Origin: SCGC-AAA076-P13 sp964276145
GTDB taxonomy: Bacteria; Pseudomonadota; Gammaproteobacteria; Magnimaribacterales; D2472
NCBI GenBank assembly: GCA_964276145.1
Contig: CAXYDN010000008.1
Coordinates: 1 to 17,373 of the forward strand
Length of the DNA: 17,373 nucleotides
Direction: 5' to 3'
The notes under the pieces were generated by a model. It was not told the origin of the DNA. It worked only from the letters and a program-made list of their open reading frames with translations, and ran no database searches. How positions within the stretch are numbered: position 1 is the first letter of the stretch; each line of letters opens with the position of its first letter. A program made the position numbers and the translations under genes. Shown here in pieces: positions 6,642-14,210 of the stretch.

Positions 6642-7919
6642 ATGAATAAAATAATGCTTTTCTTTCTTTTAGTTACCTCAACATATATTGTCTCTGATCT
6701 TAAAGTTGATTTAGAGAAACAAATCGATCCATTAATGGATAGAGTAATTGAATGGCGTCATGATATTCATAAGTATCCTGAATTAAGCAATAGAGAATTT
6801 CGTACAGCCAAAAAAGTAGAAGATCATCTTCTATCTTTGGGAGTAGAAGTAGAGACTAAAATTGCTTACACGGGTGTGGTTGGTTTTATAAGAGGAGCTT
6901 TGCCTGGTCCAACTATTGCCTTGCGAGCAGACATGGACGCTTTGCCTGTTGTTGAAAAAACTGGCTTGCCGTTTGCTTCCAAAGAGACCACTCAATATCT
7001 CGGTCAAGATGTTGGAATCATGCATGCCTGTGGCCACGATGCACATGTTGCTATTTTGATGGGAGTCGCAGAGTTTCTTTCTAAAAACAAAGATAAGCTC
7101 AAAGGCAATATTATGCTTATATTTCAACCAGCTGAAGAAGGACCTCCTGAGGGAGAGAATGGCGGAGCTAAAATGATGTTAGAAGAAGGCATCTTTGACA
7201 GATATAAGCCTGAGGCAATATTCGGTCTTCATGTTGGTAATGGTCCCAATGGTTATATTGGTGTGACATCAGGTCCTGCAATGGCTGCAGCTGGTACATA
7301 TAGAATTAAAATTAAAGGAGTTCAAGCTCATGGATCAAGACCATGGGACTCCATAGATCCAGTTATGGCAACTGCTGAATTAATACAAAATTTAAATACC
7401 ATCGTTAGTAGAAGAATTAATATTGTAAATAATCCTGCTGTTATATCAGTTGGAATTGTTAGATCAGGAACCAGAGGGAATATCATTCCAGAAGATTCTG
7501 AGGTTCAGGGAACCATAAGAACTTTTGATCCAAAGTTAAGAGAAGAAATTTATAAAGAAATAAGACAAGTAGCGTCAGGAGTAGCTTTAGGCACTGGAAC
7601 TAAGATTTCTGTTGAATTTGATGTTGGAGGGTTTTATCCAGTAACTTTTAATAATGAAGAATTAGTTCAAAAATTGAAACCTTCATTAATCGAAGCAGCT
7701 TCAAACAAAGTCTATGAAATGACTCCCTCAACAGGAGCTGAAGATTTCTCATTCTTTTCAAATGAGATACCAGGTATGTACTTTTGGTTAGGTGTTAATG
7801 CTCCTGGAGTAATGGAAGCGCCAGGCAATCATTCTCCATATTTTGTTGTGGATGATGGAGCTCTAAATGTTGGACTTAAAGCATTAGTTTATTTAGTGTT
7901 AGACTACCCAAAAAAATAA
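6642..7919 (+). CDS. exported M20-family amidohydrolase (zinc aminoacylase/peptidase)
   Basis: The 425-residue protein begins with a hydrophobic N-terminus (about 3-17) that looks like a signal peptide, so it is probably secreted to the periplasm. The M20D (hippurate hydrolase/IAA-amino-acid hydrolase type) motifs are complete: HDIHKYPELSNREF (40-53), RADMDALP (95-102), HACGHDAH (128-135), FQPAEEG (161-167), GLHV (195-198), TGAEDFSFF (364-372) and GNHSPYF (395-401). The expected metal ligands are present: Cys130, His132, Glu166, His197 and His397. The family removes acyl groups from N-acyl amino acids or trims peptide-like amides; the substrate is unknown. There is no Shine-Dalgarno at normal spacing, and a TATAAT box ends 6 nt before the ATG. 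The nitronate monooxygenase-like gene follows after 30 bp. Confidence 0.92.
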   Translation: MNKIMLFFLLVTSTYIVSDLKVDLEKQIDPLMDRVIEWRHDIHKYPELSNREFRTAKKVEDHLLSLGVEVETKIAYTGVVGFIRGALPGPTIALRADMDALPVVEKTGLPFASKETTQYLGQDVGIMHACGHDAHVAILMGVAEFLSKNKDKLKGNIMLIFQPAEEGPPEGENGGAKMMLEEGIFDRYKPEAIFGLHVGNGPNGYIGVTSGPAMAAAGTYRIKIKGVQAHGSRPWDSIDPVMATAELIQNLNTIVSRRINIVNNPAVISVGIVRSGTRGNIIPEDSEVQGTIRTFDPKLREEIYKEIRQVASGVALGTGTKISVEFDVGGFYPVTFNNEELVQKLKPSLIEAASNKVYEMTPSTGAEDFSFFSNEIPGMYFWLGVNAPGVMEAPGNHSPYFVVDDGALNVGLKALVYLVLDYPKK

Positions 7920-7949
7920 TTTAAAAATCAAAATTTAAGGAGCTATAAA

Positions 7950-8915
7950 GTGGCAATTTCAAATCATATTAAAAATAATTTATCTATACCTGTAATAGGT
8001 TCACCTCTTTTTTTAGTATCTGGTCCTGAGCTTGTAATAGCACAGTGCAAGGCTGGAATTATTGGCTCATTTCCAGCATTAAATGCTAGACCACAACACG
8101 TATTAGGTGAATGGATCACTAGAATTAAAACGGAATTGGCTGAGTATCAAGAACAAAATCCTGATAAAAAAGTTGCTCCATTTGCGGTCAATCAGATATG
8201 TCATGCTTCTAATGACAGGCTAATGGATGATATGGCCACATGCGTTGAGCATGAGGTTCCGATAATAATTACCTCCCTAAGGCCACCCGCTGAATTAGTT
8301 GAAGCAGCTCATAGCTATGGTGGTTTGGTTTATCACGACGTTATTAATGTAAGACATGCAAAAAAAGCGGCAGAACAGGGCGTAGATGGCTTAATTTTAG
8401 TATGCGCTGGAGCAGGTGGTCATGCTGGGGCATTGTCACCATTTGCCTTGCTAAGAGAAGTAAAAGAATGGTTTGATGGAACTGTTATTTTATCCGGCTC
8501 GATAGGTGATGGTTATTCTGTAGCATCATCTTTAGCTCTTGGTGCTGACTTTGCATATATGGGAACACGCTTTATAGCTACGAAGGAAGCAAATGCAGAT
8601 CAGGGCTATAAAGAAATGCTGATTGAAAGCGCTGCTGATGACATTGTATATTCAAATCTATTTACAGGTGTTTCTGGTAATTATCTCAAACCGTCTATAA
8701 AAAATGCTGGTCTTGACCCTAATAATTTACCCGAGGCTGACAAGTCTGCAATGAACTTCGGATCAGGTGGAAATACTGATGCAAAAGCTTGGAAAGATAT
8801 TTGGGGTTCTGGACAAGGAATAGGAGGCATTAAGGACGATCCTAGTGTTGGAGATTTAGTTGAGAGAATAATAGAGGAATATAATCAGGCAAAAAAAGAA
8901 TTTAATGATAAATAA
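7950..8915 (+). CDS. nitronate monooxygenase-family FMN enzyme
   Basis: The 321-residue TIM-barrel flavoprotein matches the nitronate monooxygenase/2-nitropropane dioxygenase family. AGAGGHAG (153-160) holds the family catalytic His (His158). SGSIGDG (182-188) and LGADFAYMGTRF (197-208) form the FMN phosphate site. The N-terminal IGSPLFLVSGPELV is the usual first strand. The family oxidises alkyl nitronates such as propionate-3-nitronate, and some members have other flavin activities, so the exact substrate is open. The start is GTG with AAGGAG 7 nt upstream, which fixes it. It lies in a plus-strand run after the M20 gene and before two small genes. Confidence 0.9.
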   Translation: MAISNHIKNNLSIPVIGSPLFLVSGPELVIAQCKAGIIGSFPALNARPQHVLGEWITRIKTELAEYQEQNPDKKVAPFAVNQICHASNDRLMDDMATCVEHEVPIIITSLRPPAELVEAAHSYGGLVYHDVINVRHAKKAAEQGVDGLILVCAGAGGHAGALSPFALLREVKEWFDGTVILSGSIGDGYSVASSLALGADFAYMGTRFIATKEANADQGYKEMLIESAADDIVYSNLFTGVSGNYLKPSIKNAGLDPNNLPEADKSAMNFGSGGNTDAKAWKDIWGSGQGIGGIKDDPSVGDLVERIIEEYNQAKKEFNDK

Positions 8916-8933
8916 TATTGTTTGGAGTGAAAT

Positions 8934-9107
8934 ATGGAAGCAGTAATATTAGTTTTAATTGGCGCTGTTGCTGGCGCCTCAATAGTGACGTTGATGAATA
9001 TTTCTAAGAAAGGCAGAGAAGGAGCAAAAGGTATTACTGAAGAATATACAACTGAGTCAGGAATTAAAAGAACGGCAAAGAAAGACAGGAAAGATCATAT
9101 AGTCTAA
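8934..9107 (+). CDS. 57-residue single-membrane-segment protein, unknown
   Basis: The small ORF has GGAG 6 nt before the ATG and ends in TAA 4 nt before the next small gene. The peptide has one hydrophobic, Gly/Ala-rich N-terminal helix (VILVLIGAVAGASIVTLM, 4-21) and then a strongly charged Lys/Arg/Glu-rich tail to residue 57. The tail is basic, consistent with N-out/C-in insertion in the inner membrane. I do not recognise a family. It lies 18 bp after the nitronate monooxygenase-like gene and is probably in the same transcript. Confidence 0.65.
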   Translation: MEAVILVLIGAVAGASIVTLMNISKKGREGAKGITEEYTTESGIKRTAKKDRKDHIV

Positions 9108-9111
9108 ATAT

Positions 9112-9306
9112 ATGGCTAAAAGAAATTTAAGAGAAAAATTCGAAGAAGGGTGGAATAAGCTATTTGGTAAAGAAGAAGATAAAGGCAAATTAAGAACTCA
9201 AAGTCTTTATAGAGCCCAACAAAAGAACATCAATCTAAATGCAGGTACCCCTCATGATTGGGAAGACCTAAAAAAATATCAAGAAGAAGAAAATAATAAT
9301 GAATAA
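9112..9306 (+). CDS. 64-residue highly charged small protein, unknown
   Basis: The protein is soluble and rich in Lys, Glu and Asn, with a basic amphipathic N-terminus (KRNLREKFEEGWNKLFGK, 3-20), a middle section, and an acidic/Asn tail. The block GTPHDWEDLKKYQ (45-57) looks conserved-protein-like. It starts 4 nt after the preceding small gene and overlaps the dehydrogenase start by 8 nt, so all three are likely coupled. There is no strong Shine-Dalgarno, no cysteines and no membrane segment. It could pair with the neighbouring single-membrane-segment protein, but that is only context. No family is recognised. Confidence 0.55.
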   Translation: MAKRNLREKFEEGWNKLFGKEEDKGKLRTQSLYRAQQKNINLNAGTPHDWEDLKKYQEEENNNE

Positions 9307-10168
9307 AATTGGATTCATTGGCCTGGGAGTTATGGGCGCTCCGATGGCTGGACATCTTTCCAGAAATGATTTTGAAGTTTCGGTATTTAATAGAACTAAT
9401 GAGAAATCTATTATTTGGAAGTCTAGACATGAGGGCAGAGTATGTAACTCACTTAATGAGTTGGCAATTTCTTCAGAATGTATTGTTCTTTGTGTGGGTA
9501 AAGACGAAGACGTAAAAGATATCATCAATGGTAAATCAGGTATCATGGATACTTTAAGCCCCGGATCAATAATAATTGATCATACGACAACATCCGCAGA
9601 GCTTGCCAAAGAAATGAATGAAGCACTTTCAGCAAAAGACTGTTTCTTTTTAGATGCGCCAATTTCAGGAGGTCAGCTTGGAGCAGAGTCTGGCACTCTA
9701 TCTGTCATGGCTGGAGGTGATAAAAAAGCATACGAGGCTTGTAATAAAATTTTTAAATCTTATGCAAAATCTCATAAATATATGGGTCCATCAGGATCTG
9801 GCCAGCTAACTAAAATGGTAAATCAGATCTGCATTGCTGGGTTGATTCAAGCTTTAGCAGAGGGCATGAATTTTTCTAAAAGAGCTGGACTAAACACGGC
9901 TGATGTAATGGATGTTATTACTAAAGGTGCAGCACAATCATGGCAGATGGAAAATAGATGGGAAACAATGCTTAATGATGAGTATGATTTTGGTTTTGCA
10001 GTTGATTTAATGAGAAAAGATTTAGATATAGTGTTAAAACAAGCAAAAAAAATGGATACAGAACTTGAGATAACTGACTTAGTAAATAATTTTTATAAAG
10101 AGATACAAAAGTTGGGAGGTGGGAGATGGGATACATCGAGCCTCTTAAAGAGAATTCAAGAAAAGTGA
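9299..10168 (+). CDS. NAD(P)-dependent beta-hydroxyacid dehydrogenase (3-hydroxyisobutyrate dehydrogenase family)
   Basis: The 289-residue protein has the full family layout. The N-terminal Rossmann dinucleotide site is GFIGLGVMGAPMAGHL (5-20). The substrate-binding block is LDAPISGGQLGAESGTLSVM (118-137), with the SGG turn at 123-125. GPSGSGQLTKMVNQ (163-176) carries the catalytic Lys172 and Asn175. The all-alpha C-terminal domain includes GAAQSW and a late DLMRKDLDI. The family includes 3-hydroxyisobutyrate, tartronate semialdehyde and succinic semialdehyde reductases; the substrate cannot be chosen here. Asn31-Arg32 after beta2 suggests NADP rather than NAD preference (inference). The start overlaps the preceding small gene by 8 nt. 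It converges with the minus-strand membrane gene 1 bp downstream. Confidence 0.92.
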   Translation: MNKIGFIGLGVMGAPMAGHLSRNDFEVSVFNRTNEKSIIWKSRHEGRVCNSLNELAISSECIVLCVGKDEDVKDIINGKSGIMDTLSPGSIIIDHTTTSAELAKEMNEALSAKDCFFLDAPISGGQLGAESGTLSVMAGGDKKAYEACNKIFKSYAKSHKYMGPSGSGQLTKMVNQICIAGLIQALAEGMNFSKRAGLNTADVMDVITKGAAQSWQMENRWETMLNDEYDFGFAVDLMRKDLDIVLKQAKKMDTELEITDLVNNFYKEIQKLGGGRWDTSSLLKRIQEK

Positions 10169-10169
10169 C

Positions 10170-10538
10170 CTAGAAAATTATTCTAGAAAATAAAGCCATT
10201 CCGGCATAAATTAAAAATGTTATTACAACAACATTTTCCAAAAGACCTTCATCTAAATTGATAGAATCTTCTGCCATTTGATAAAAATTATTAGGGTTTG
10301 CAACAAGCCAAGCAATTCCAATTAAATGCATAAACATTAATATAGCAACAATCCAATTAAGTGGTTGATTGGTAAAAACAATTAGTGAGGTGATTATCAA
10401 AAATACTAACTCAGTTGATAGATAGATATTAATATTTTTCCTTTTCCACATATATCTTAGAAGACTATAGCCAGATTTATTGGAATAAAAATAGGCAAAT
10501 GCAGAAAAGATATATAAAAAGGCTAGAAAAGTAATCAT
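10170..10538 (-). CDS. 122-residue four-helix membrane protein, unknown
   Basis: There are four hydrophobic segments (about 2-18, 40-57, 61-80 and 101-119) with a basic loop after the first (RYMWKRKN, 28-35) and an acidic loop before the last (EDSINLDEGLLEN, 90-102). There is no signal peptide or catalytic motif. I do not recognise a family. Its ATG directly abuts the TAA of the 49-residue gene upstream (TAA-ATG), indicating coupled translation. It is the last gene of the minus-strand set that starts with the RpiR-type regulator. Confidence 0.7.
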   Translation of the reverse strand: MITFLAFLYIFSAFAYFYSNKSGYSLLRYMWKRKNINIYLSTELVFLIITSLIVFTNQPLNWIVAILMFMHLIGIAWLVANPNNFYQMAEDSINLDEGLLENVVVITFLIYAGMALFSRIIF

Positions 10539-10688
10539 TTAATGGTGAGGTGGTTTTTCATATTCAATTGGAGGAAATTTAGACTTCTTATTATCTTTCT
10601 TATATCTTTCATATCTAGAAGTAACGTCAGCACAATCATCTGTCGCTGACGGCGATTTTTCAACCTTTTCTTTTCTCTCTTTATTCAT
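10539..10688 (-). CDS. 49-residue charged small protein, unknown
   Basis: The small ORF runs from ATG at 10688 to TAA at 10539, directly abutting the next ATG. The peptide is hydrophilic: a basic N-terminus (NKERKEKVEK), a central block ATDDCADVTSRYERYKK with a single Cys, and a Pro-rich end (FPPIEYEKPPHH). There is no membrane segment. The gene lies 33 bp after the MazG-like gene and fills the only gap in the set. No Shine-Dalgarno is evident. It is probably real because of its position and the exact stop-start junction, but the family is unknown. Confidence 0.55.
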   Translation of the reverse strand: MNKERKEKVEKSPSATDDCADVTSRYERYKKDNKKSKFPPIEYEKPPHH

Positions 10689-10721
10689 TAATAATGAGTT
10701 AAAAGTTCTCATTCTTTAGGA

Positions 10722-11138
10722 TTATAGGTCTCCCTCTTTTCTAACTTCACTTCTTTGAACTTCAAATTTTTCACCATATCTTGCTTCTAGCTTCTTTTGG
10801 TTTTCGTTTATGACTTCAAAAGGATCCAGACCGAGAGATGCACATGCTGTTGTCCAATACCACATTATGTCACCCAACTCTCTTTTCATATGAAAGATAT
10901 TATCTTCTGATGCTGGTTTCCCCTGGAGGACCATTTTTTTTACTATTTCTACAAATTCACCAGTTTCACTACCTAGCCCCAATGCAGCAGTTAATAATCT
11001 AGGCATTTCAATTGATGAATTTGATTCAATTTCATCCATGCTTTTTTTTAGAGCTTCTATGTCTAAACTTGGCTCGCTAGTTACTTTAGTTACAAAATCA
11101 CTGTATGTTGCAAAAAAATCTTTTACTTCTTGACTCAT
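10722..11138 (-). CDS. MazG-like nucleotide pyrophosphohydrolase
   Basis: The 138-residue protein carries the MazG all-alpha NTP-PPase signature. SETGEFVEIVKK (57-68) gives the ExxE metal motif (Glu58/Glu61 or Glu61/Glu64), RELGDIMWYW (86-95) gives ExxD (Glu87, Asp90), and a third helix ends in NENQKKLEARYG (111-122). The family hydrolyses nucleoside triphosphates to monophosphate and pyrophosphate, often for nucleotide-pool cleaning. It is the single-domain type, not the two-domain housekeeping MazG. AGGAG precedes the ATG. It follows the RpiR-type regulator by 12 bp in one likely operon. Confidence 0.85.
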   Translation of the reverse strand: MSQEVKDFFATYSDFVTKVTSEPSLDIEALKKSMDEIESNSSIEMPRLLTAALGLGSETGEFVEIVKKMVLQGKPASEDNIFHMKRELGDIMWYWTTACASLGLDPFEVINENQKKLEARYGEKFEVQRSEVRKEGDL

Positions 11139-11150
11139 TAATATCTCCTA

Positions 11151-11993
11151 TTATTTTATTTTTAAAGACCTTTGACTATCAACTATATTATATAAGTGCT
11201 CTTGGGCTTCTGGCTTCAACTGAGCAATACCCATAGTCATAACATCAATAACTGCAGTGTAGGCTATTCTTGATGTATGAGGCTTAGTGATCCTAAAATT
11301 ATCACCAATATTTATGCTAATAGGGTAGTCACAAATATTAGCTAAAGGGGAATTTTCTGGCATTATTCCAATCACTTTTACTCCAGATTTCCTAACAATT
11401 TTAACGCTATCAATTAAAGCCGAAGTGGTGCCTGATTGAGATATAGCTAGGACCACGTCATTTTTAGATAGAGAATTGGCTGACATTAACTGAATATGAG
11501 GATCCGAGATAAATGATGATGATATTTTTAATCTAAAAAATTTATGTTGTGCATCCATCGCCACAGGAGCTGAACCGCCAAATGCATAGACCTCAACTCT
11601 TTGTGCATTAGCCAATGCTTCAATAGCTGATTCAAGTATATCTTGATCAATTTGAGACCTTACATTTAATATCTCACTGATAGTAGTATCAAAAACCTTT
11701 TCACATAACTCATGAATACTATCGTCTTCTTCTATTTCATACATTACAAAGTAATCATCAGCTGCTAATTGTTGAGAAAGATTAATTTTAAATTCTTGAT
11801 AACCTGAGAAACCTAGTGCTTTGCAAAACCTAATTAAGGTTGGCTCGCTAATACCTATAGCTGATGAGGCTTCAGCAGTTTTCATGGTAACTACAGATTT
11901 AGGATCTTTAAGAACAAAATCAGCTACTAATTTCTCTGATTTCCTTAATTCAGGAAGAGTATTTTTAATTTGTCTCAATAATTTTGTTGGCAT
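11151..11993 (-). CDS. RpiR/HexR-type transcriptional regulator (HTH plus SIS domain)
   Basis: The 280-residue protein has an N-terminal RpiR-type helix-turn-helix (about 35-65; ISEPTLIRFCKALGFSGYQEFK, starting at 48) and a C-terminal SIS sugar-phosphate-binding domain (about 125-260). The SIS phosphate loops are AFGGSAPVAMDAQHKFFRL (137-155) and AISQSGTTSALIDSV (183-197). The overall pattern is close to HexR, which senses KDPG and controls glycolysis and Entner-Doudoroff genes, but the only nearby genes downstream are mazG-like and two unknowns, so the target is unclear. It is divergent from uvrD across 42 bp. A GGG...CCC inverted repeat right before its start could be an autoregulatory site. 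No Shine-Dalgarno is clear before the ATG. Confidence 0.88.
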   Translation of the reverse strand: MPTKLLRQIKNTLPELRKSEKLVADFVLKDPKSVVTMKTAEASSAIGISEPTLIRFCKALGFSGYQEFKINLSQQLAADDYFVMYEIEEDDSIHELCEKVFDTTISEILNVRSQIDQDILESAIEALANAQRVEVYAFGGSAPVAMDAQHKFFRLKISSSFISDPHIQLMSANSLSKNDVVLAISQSGTTSALIDSVKIVRKSGVKVIGIMPENSPLANICDYPISINIGDNFRITKPHTSRIAYTAVIDVMTMGIAQLKPEAQEHLYNIVDSQRSLKIK

Positions 11994-12010
11994 AGGGTTA
12001 GAATATCCCT
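11994..12010. promoter_or_regulatory. short inverted repeat in the regulator-uvrD divergent gap
   Basis: AGGG (11994-11997) and CCCT (12007-12010) flank TTAGAATAT. TAGAAT at 11999-12004 also resembles a -10 box toward uvrD, so a regulator bound here would cover that promoter. The arms are only 4 bp, and the sequence does not resemble the known HexR site. Confidence 0.25.
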
Positions 12011-12023
12011 CTTAAGCAAAAAA

Positions 12024-12035
12024 ATGAATCCCTAA
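12024..12035 (+). promoter_or_regulatory. three-codon mini-ORF abutting the uvrD start
   Basis: ATG-AAT-CCC-TAA ends exactly one base before the uvrD ATG at 12036, in the same frame. uvrD has no clear Shine-Dalgarno. Either the mini-ORF helps reinitiation at uvrD or it is chance. Confidence 0.3.
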
Positions 12036-14210
12036 ATGGACGTATCTCACATTTTAGACCATCTGAATGATCAGCAACGAGAGGCTGTCACTTCTGAAAA
12101 ACAGCATTTGATGGTTCTTGCGGGTGCTGGTTCAGGAAAAACTAGAGTATTGGTTCATAAAATAGCTTGGGAGGTTGAGGCTCTTAAAAGAAATCCAGGC
12201 TCTATTATGGCTGTTACATTTACCAACAAAGCGGCTCTTGAGATGAGATCGCGAATTGAAGAATTGCTTGAAGCACCAATGATGGATGGTTGGGTTGGTA
12301 CCTTCCATGGGCTAGCTCATAGAATGCTTAAAAGATTTCACAAGGAAGCCAGTCTTAGCAGCGGGTTCACAATTTTAGATTCAGATGATCAATTAAGAAT
12401 TATTAAAAGGATATCTAAAGAGCTAGGTTTTGATGAATCAGTATGGCCCTCCCGTCAGACACAGTGGCAAATTAATGCATGGAAGGATGAAGGTTTTAGA
12501 AGTAATTTAGTTGACGATAAGGGCGATTACTTTCAAGAAAATATTAATAAAGTTTATAAGGAATATGAAAAAACATGTATTCGTGACAATCTTGTAGACT
12601 TTGGAGAACTTCTTTTAAGATCTTTTGAAGTCGTAAGAGACAATGAGTTTGTAAGAGCATTTTTTCATTCAAGATTTAAATCTATTTTGGTTGATGAGTT
12701 TCAAGATACCAATACTATTCAATATAACTGGTTGTTAGAAATAGCATCTGATCAAACGTCTATTACTGCTGTTGGAGATGATGATCAATCTATATATGGA
12801 TGGAGAGGCGCAAAGGTTGAAAATGTAGATTCTTTTACCAAAACATTTAAAAATACAGAGATTGTCAGACTAGAGCAAAATTATAGATCTACAAATATCA
12901 TCTTAGGCGCTGCTAACGCATTAATAGAAAATAATACAGACAGGCTAGGCAAGAATCTATGGACAGAAAAGCTTGAAGGCGAGCAAATAATTTTATATCA
13001 AGCCTACAATGAACAAGATGAAGCAAGGTTTGTTGCAGATATCTTAAAAGACTGGATGAATAAAGGTGAGATGTATGAAGATGCTGCTGTCCTTTATAGA
13101 TCGAATGCTCAATCAAGAGCTCTGGAAGAAGCTTTATTACGATCAAACATTCCATATAGAATTTATGGAGGCCAAAGATTCTATGAGCGAATGGAAATCA
13201 AGAATGCCATAGCTTACCTAAAGATTATTTTTAATAATTCTGATAATCCAGCTTTTGAAAGGTCAATTTCAAATCCCACCAGAGGTGTTGGTGAAAAAAC
13301 ATTGGCAAAAATTAGAGCTGCTGCCAATCAATATAATATTTCATATATAAAGGCTTCTGCTAAATTAATAGACGATGGATCTATATCTGGTAGAGGTGGG
13401 GCTGGATTAAAATCTTATCTTGAGTTTATTTCTAGATGTAAAGAATTTATAGAAGAAAACCCTTTATCTGATTTAATGGAAGAGATAATCAAAACATCTG
13501 GTCTAGTTGCATATCATGCAAAAGAGCCAGGTGAAAAGGGTAAAACAAGAGTAGAAAATTTAGAAGAGCTTGTTTCAGCAACTACCAATTTTGAACAAAG
13601 TACTAGAGAAGACAAAACAAATAAAGAAATTGCAGAGCAATACTTAGATATGATTTCTTTAGATTCTGGAGATCGACAAGCTTCAGAGCATGATGATGCT
13701 GCGCAACTAATGACTCTTCATTCTGCCAAAGGCTTAGAATTCAAGCTCGTCTTAATGACAGGACTTGAAGAAAGTCTTTTTCCTCATGGAAGGTCGATGG
13801 AAAATCCTGCTCAACTGCAAGAGGAGAGAAGACTATGTTACGTAGGCATAACAAGAGCTATGGAAAAATTATATATAACCCATGCTGAATCAAGAAGACT
13901 TCATGGTTCTGATACTTTTAATCCTCCTTCAAGGTTTTTAAAAGAAATCCCAAAAAATCTTATTGATGAGATAAGACCTCGAGCACAGACTCATATCCCT
14001 TATAATAGAAAAGACTTTAGTGAAACAAAGCTTGAGTTTGAAGATGAGATTGGGATTTCATTGGGCCAAAGAGTTCTTCATAAGAAATTTGGAGAAGGCG
14101 TGGTCTTAAATTACGAGGGCTCAGGAGAGGCAGCCAGAGTTCAGGTTAATTTTAACAAAGCAGGAACAAAATGGCTCGTTATGGCCTATGCAAACTTAGA
14201 GAAAATGTAA
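12036..14210 (+). CDS. uvrD: DNA helicase II UvrD
   Basis: The 724-residue superfamily 1A 3'-5' helicase aligns with E. coli UvrD (720 residues) end to end, starting MDVSHILDHLNDQQREAV. Motif I is AGAGSGKT (29-36), motif Ia region AVTFTNKAA (59-67), WVGTFHGLAHR (86-96), motif II VDEFQD (219-224), motif III GDDDQSIYGWRGA (247-259), then LEQNYRST, the late LMTLHSAKGLEF and RLCYVGITRA blocks, and the C-terminal tudor-like region ending LGQRVLHKKFGEGVV...GTKWLVMAYANLEKM. UvrD acts in nucleotide-excision and mismatch repair and displaces RNA polymerase and RecA. Its stop shares one base with the start of the TRAP solute-binding gene (TAATG). It is divergent from the RpiR-type gene. Confidence 0.98.
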   Translation: MDVSHILDHLNDQQREAVTSEKQHLMVLAGAGSGKTRVLVHKIAWEVEALKRNPGSIMAVTFTNKAALEMRSRIEELLEAPMMDGWVGTFHGLAHRMLKRFHKEASLSSGFTILDSDDQLRIIKRISKELGFDESVWPSRQTQWQINAWKDEGFRSNLVDDKGDYFQENINKVYKEYEKTCIRDNLVDFGELLLRSFEVVRDNEFVRAFFHSRFKSILVDEFQDTNTIQYNWLLEIASDQTSITAVGDDDQSIYGWRGAKVENVDSFTKTFKNTEIVRLEQNYRSTNIILGAANALIENNTDRLGKNLWTEKLEGEQIILYQAYNEQDEARFVADILKDWMNKGEMYEDAAVLYRSNAQSRALEEALLRSNIPYRIYGGQRFYERMEIKNAIAYLKIIFNNSDNPAFERSISNPTRGVGEKTLAKIRAAANQYNISYIKASAKLIDDGSISGRGGAGLKSYLEFISRCKEFIEENPLSDLMEEIIKTSGLVAYHAKEPGEKGKTRVENLEELVSATTNFEQSTREDKTNKEIAEQYLDMISLDSGDRQASEHDDAAQLMTLHSAKGLEFKLVLMTGLEESLFPHGRSMENPAQLQEERRLCYVGITRAMEKLYITHAESRRLHGSDTFNPPSRFLKEIPKNLIDEIRPRAQTHIPYNRKDFSETKLEFEDEIGISLGQRVLHKKFGEGVVLNYEGSGEAARVQVNFNKAGTKWLVMAYANLEKM

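Noticed and set aside
6831..7127. 98-codon open frame on the minus strand inside the M20 gene.
   Set aside because: It is antisense to conserved metal-binding motifs of M20; its composition is that of a shadow frame.
9230..9546. Long open frames on the minus strand opposite the dehydrogenase start.
   Set aside because: They lie over the conserved Rossmann motif of the plus-strand gene and give no recognisable protein.
10170..10186. CTAGAA/TTCTAG hairpin between the dehydrogenase and the convergent membrane gene as a terminator.
   Set aside because: The stem is 6 bp and mostly A/T, it lies inside the end of the membrane gene, and neither strand has a following T tract.
14171..14209. Upstream ATG at 14171 as the start of the TRAP binding protein.
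   Set aside because: It would put 13 polar residues before a perfect lipoprotein signal and lies inside uvrD. ATG at 14210, overlapping the uvrD stop, fits better.
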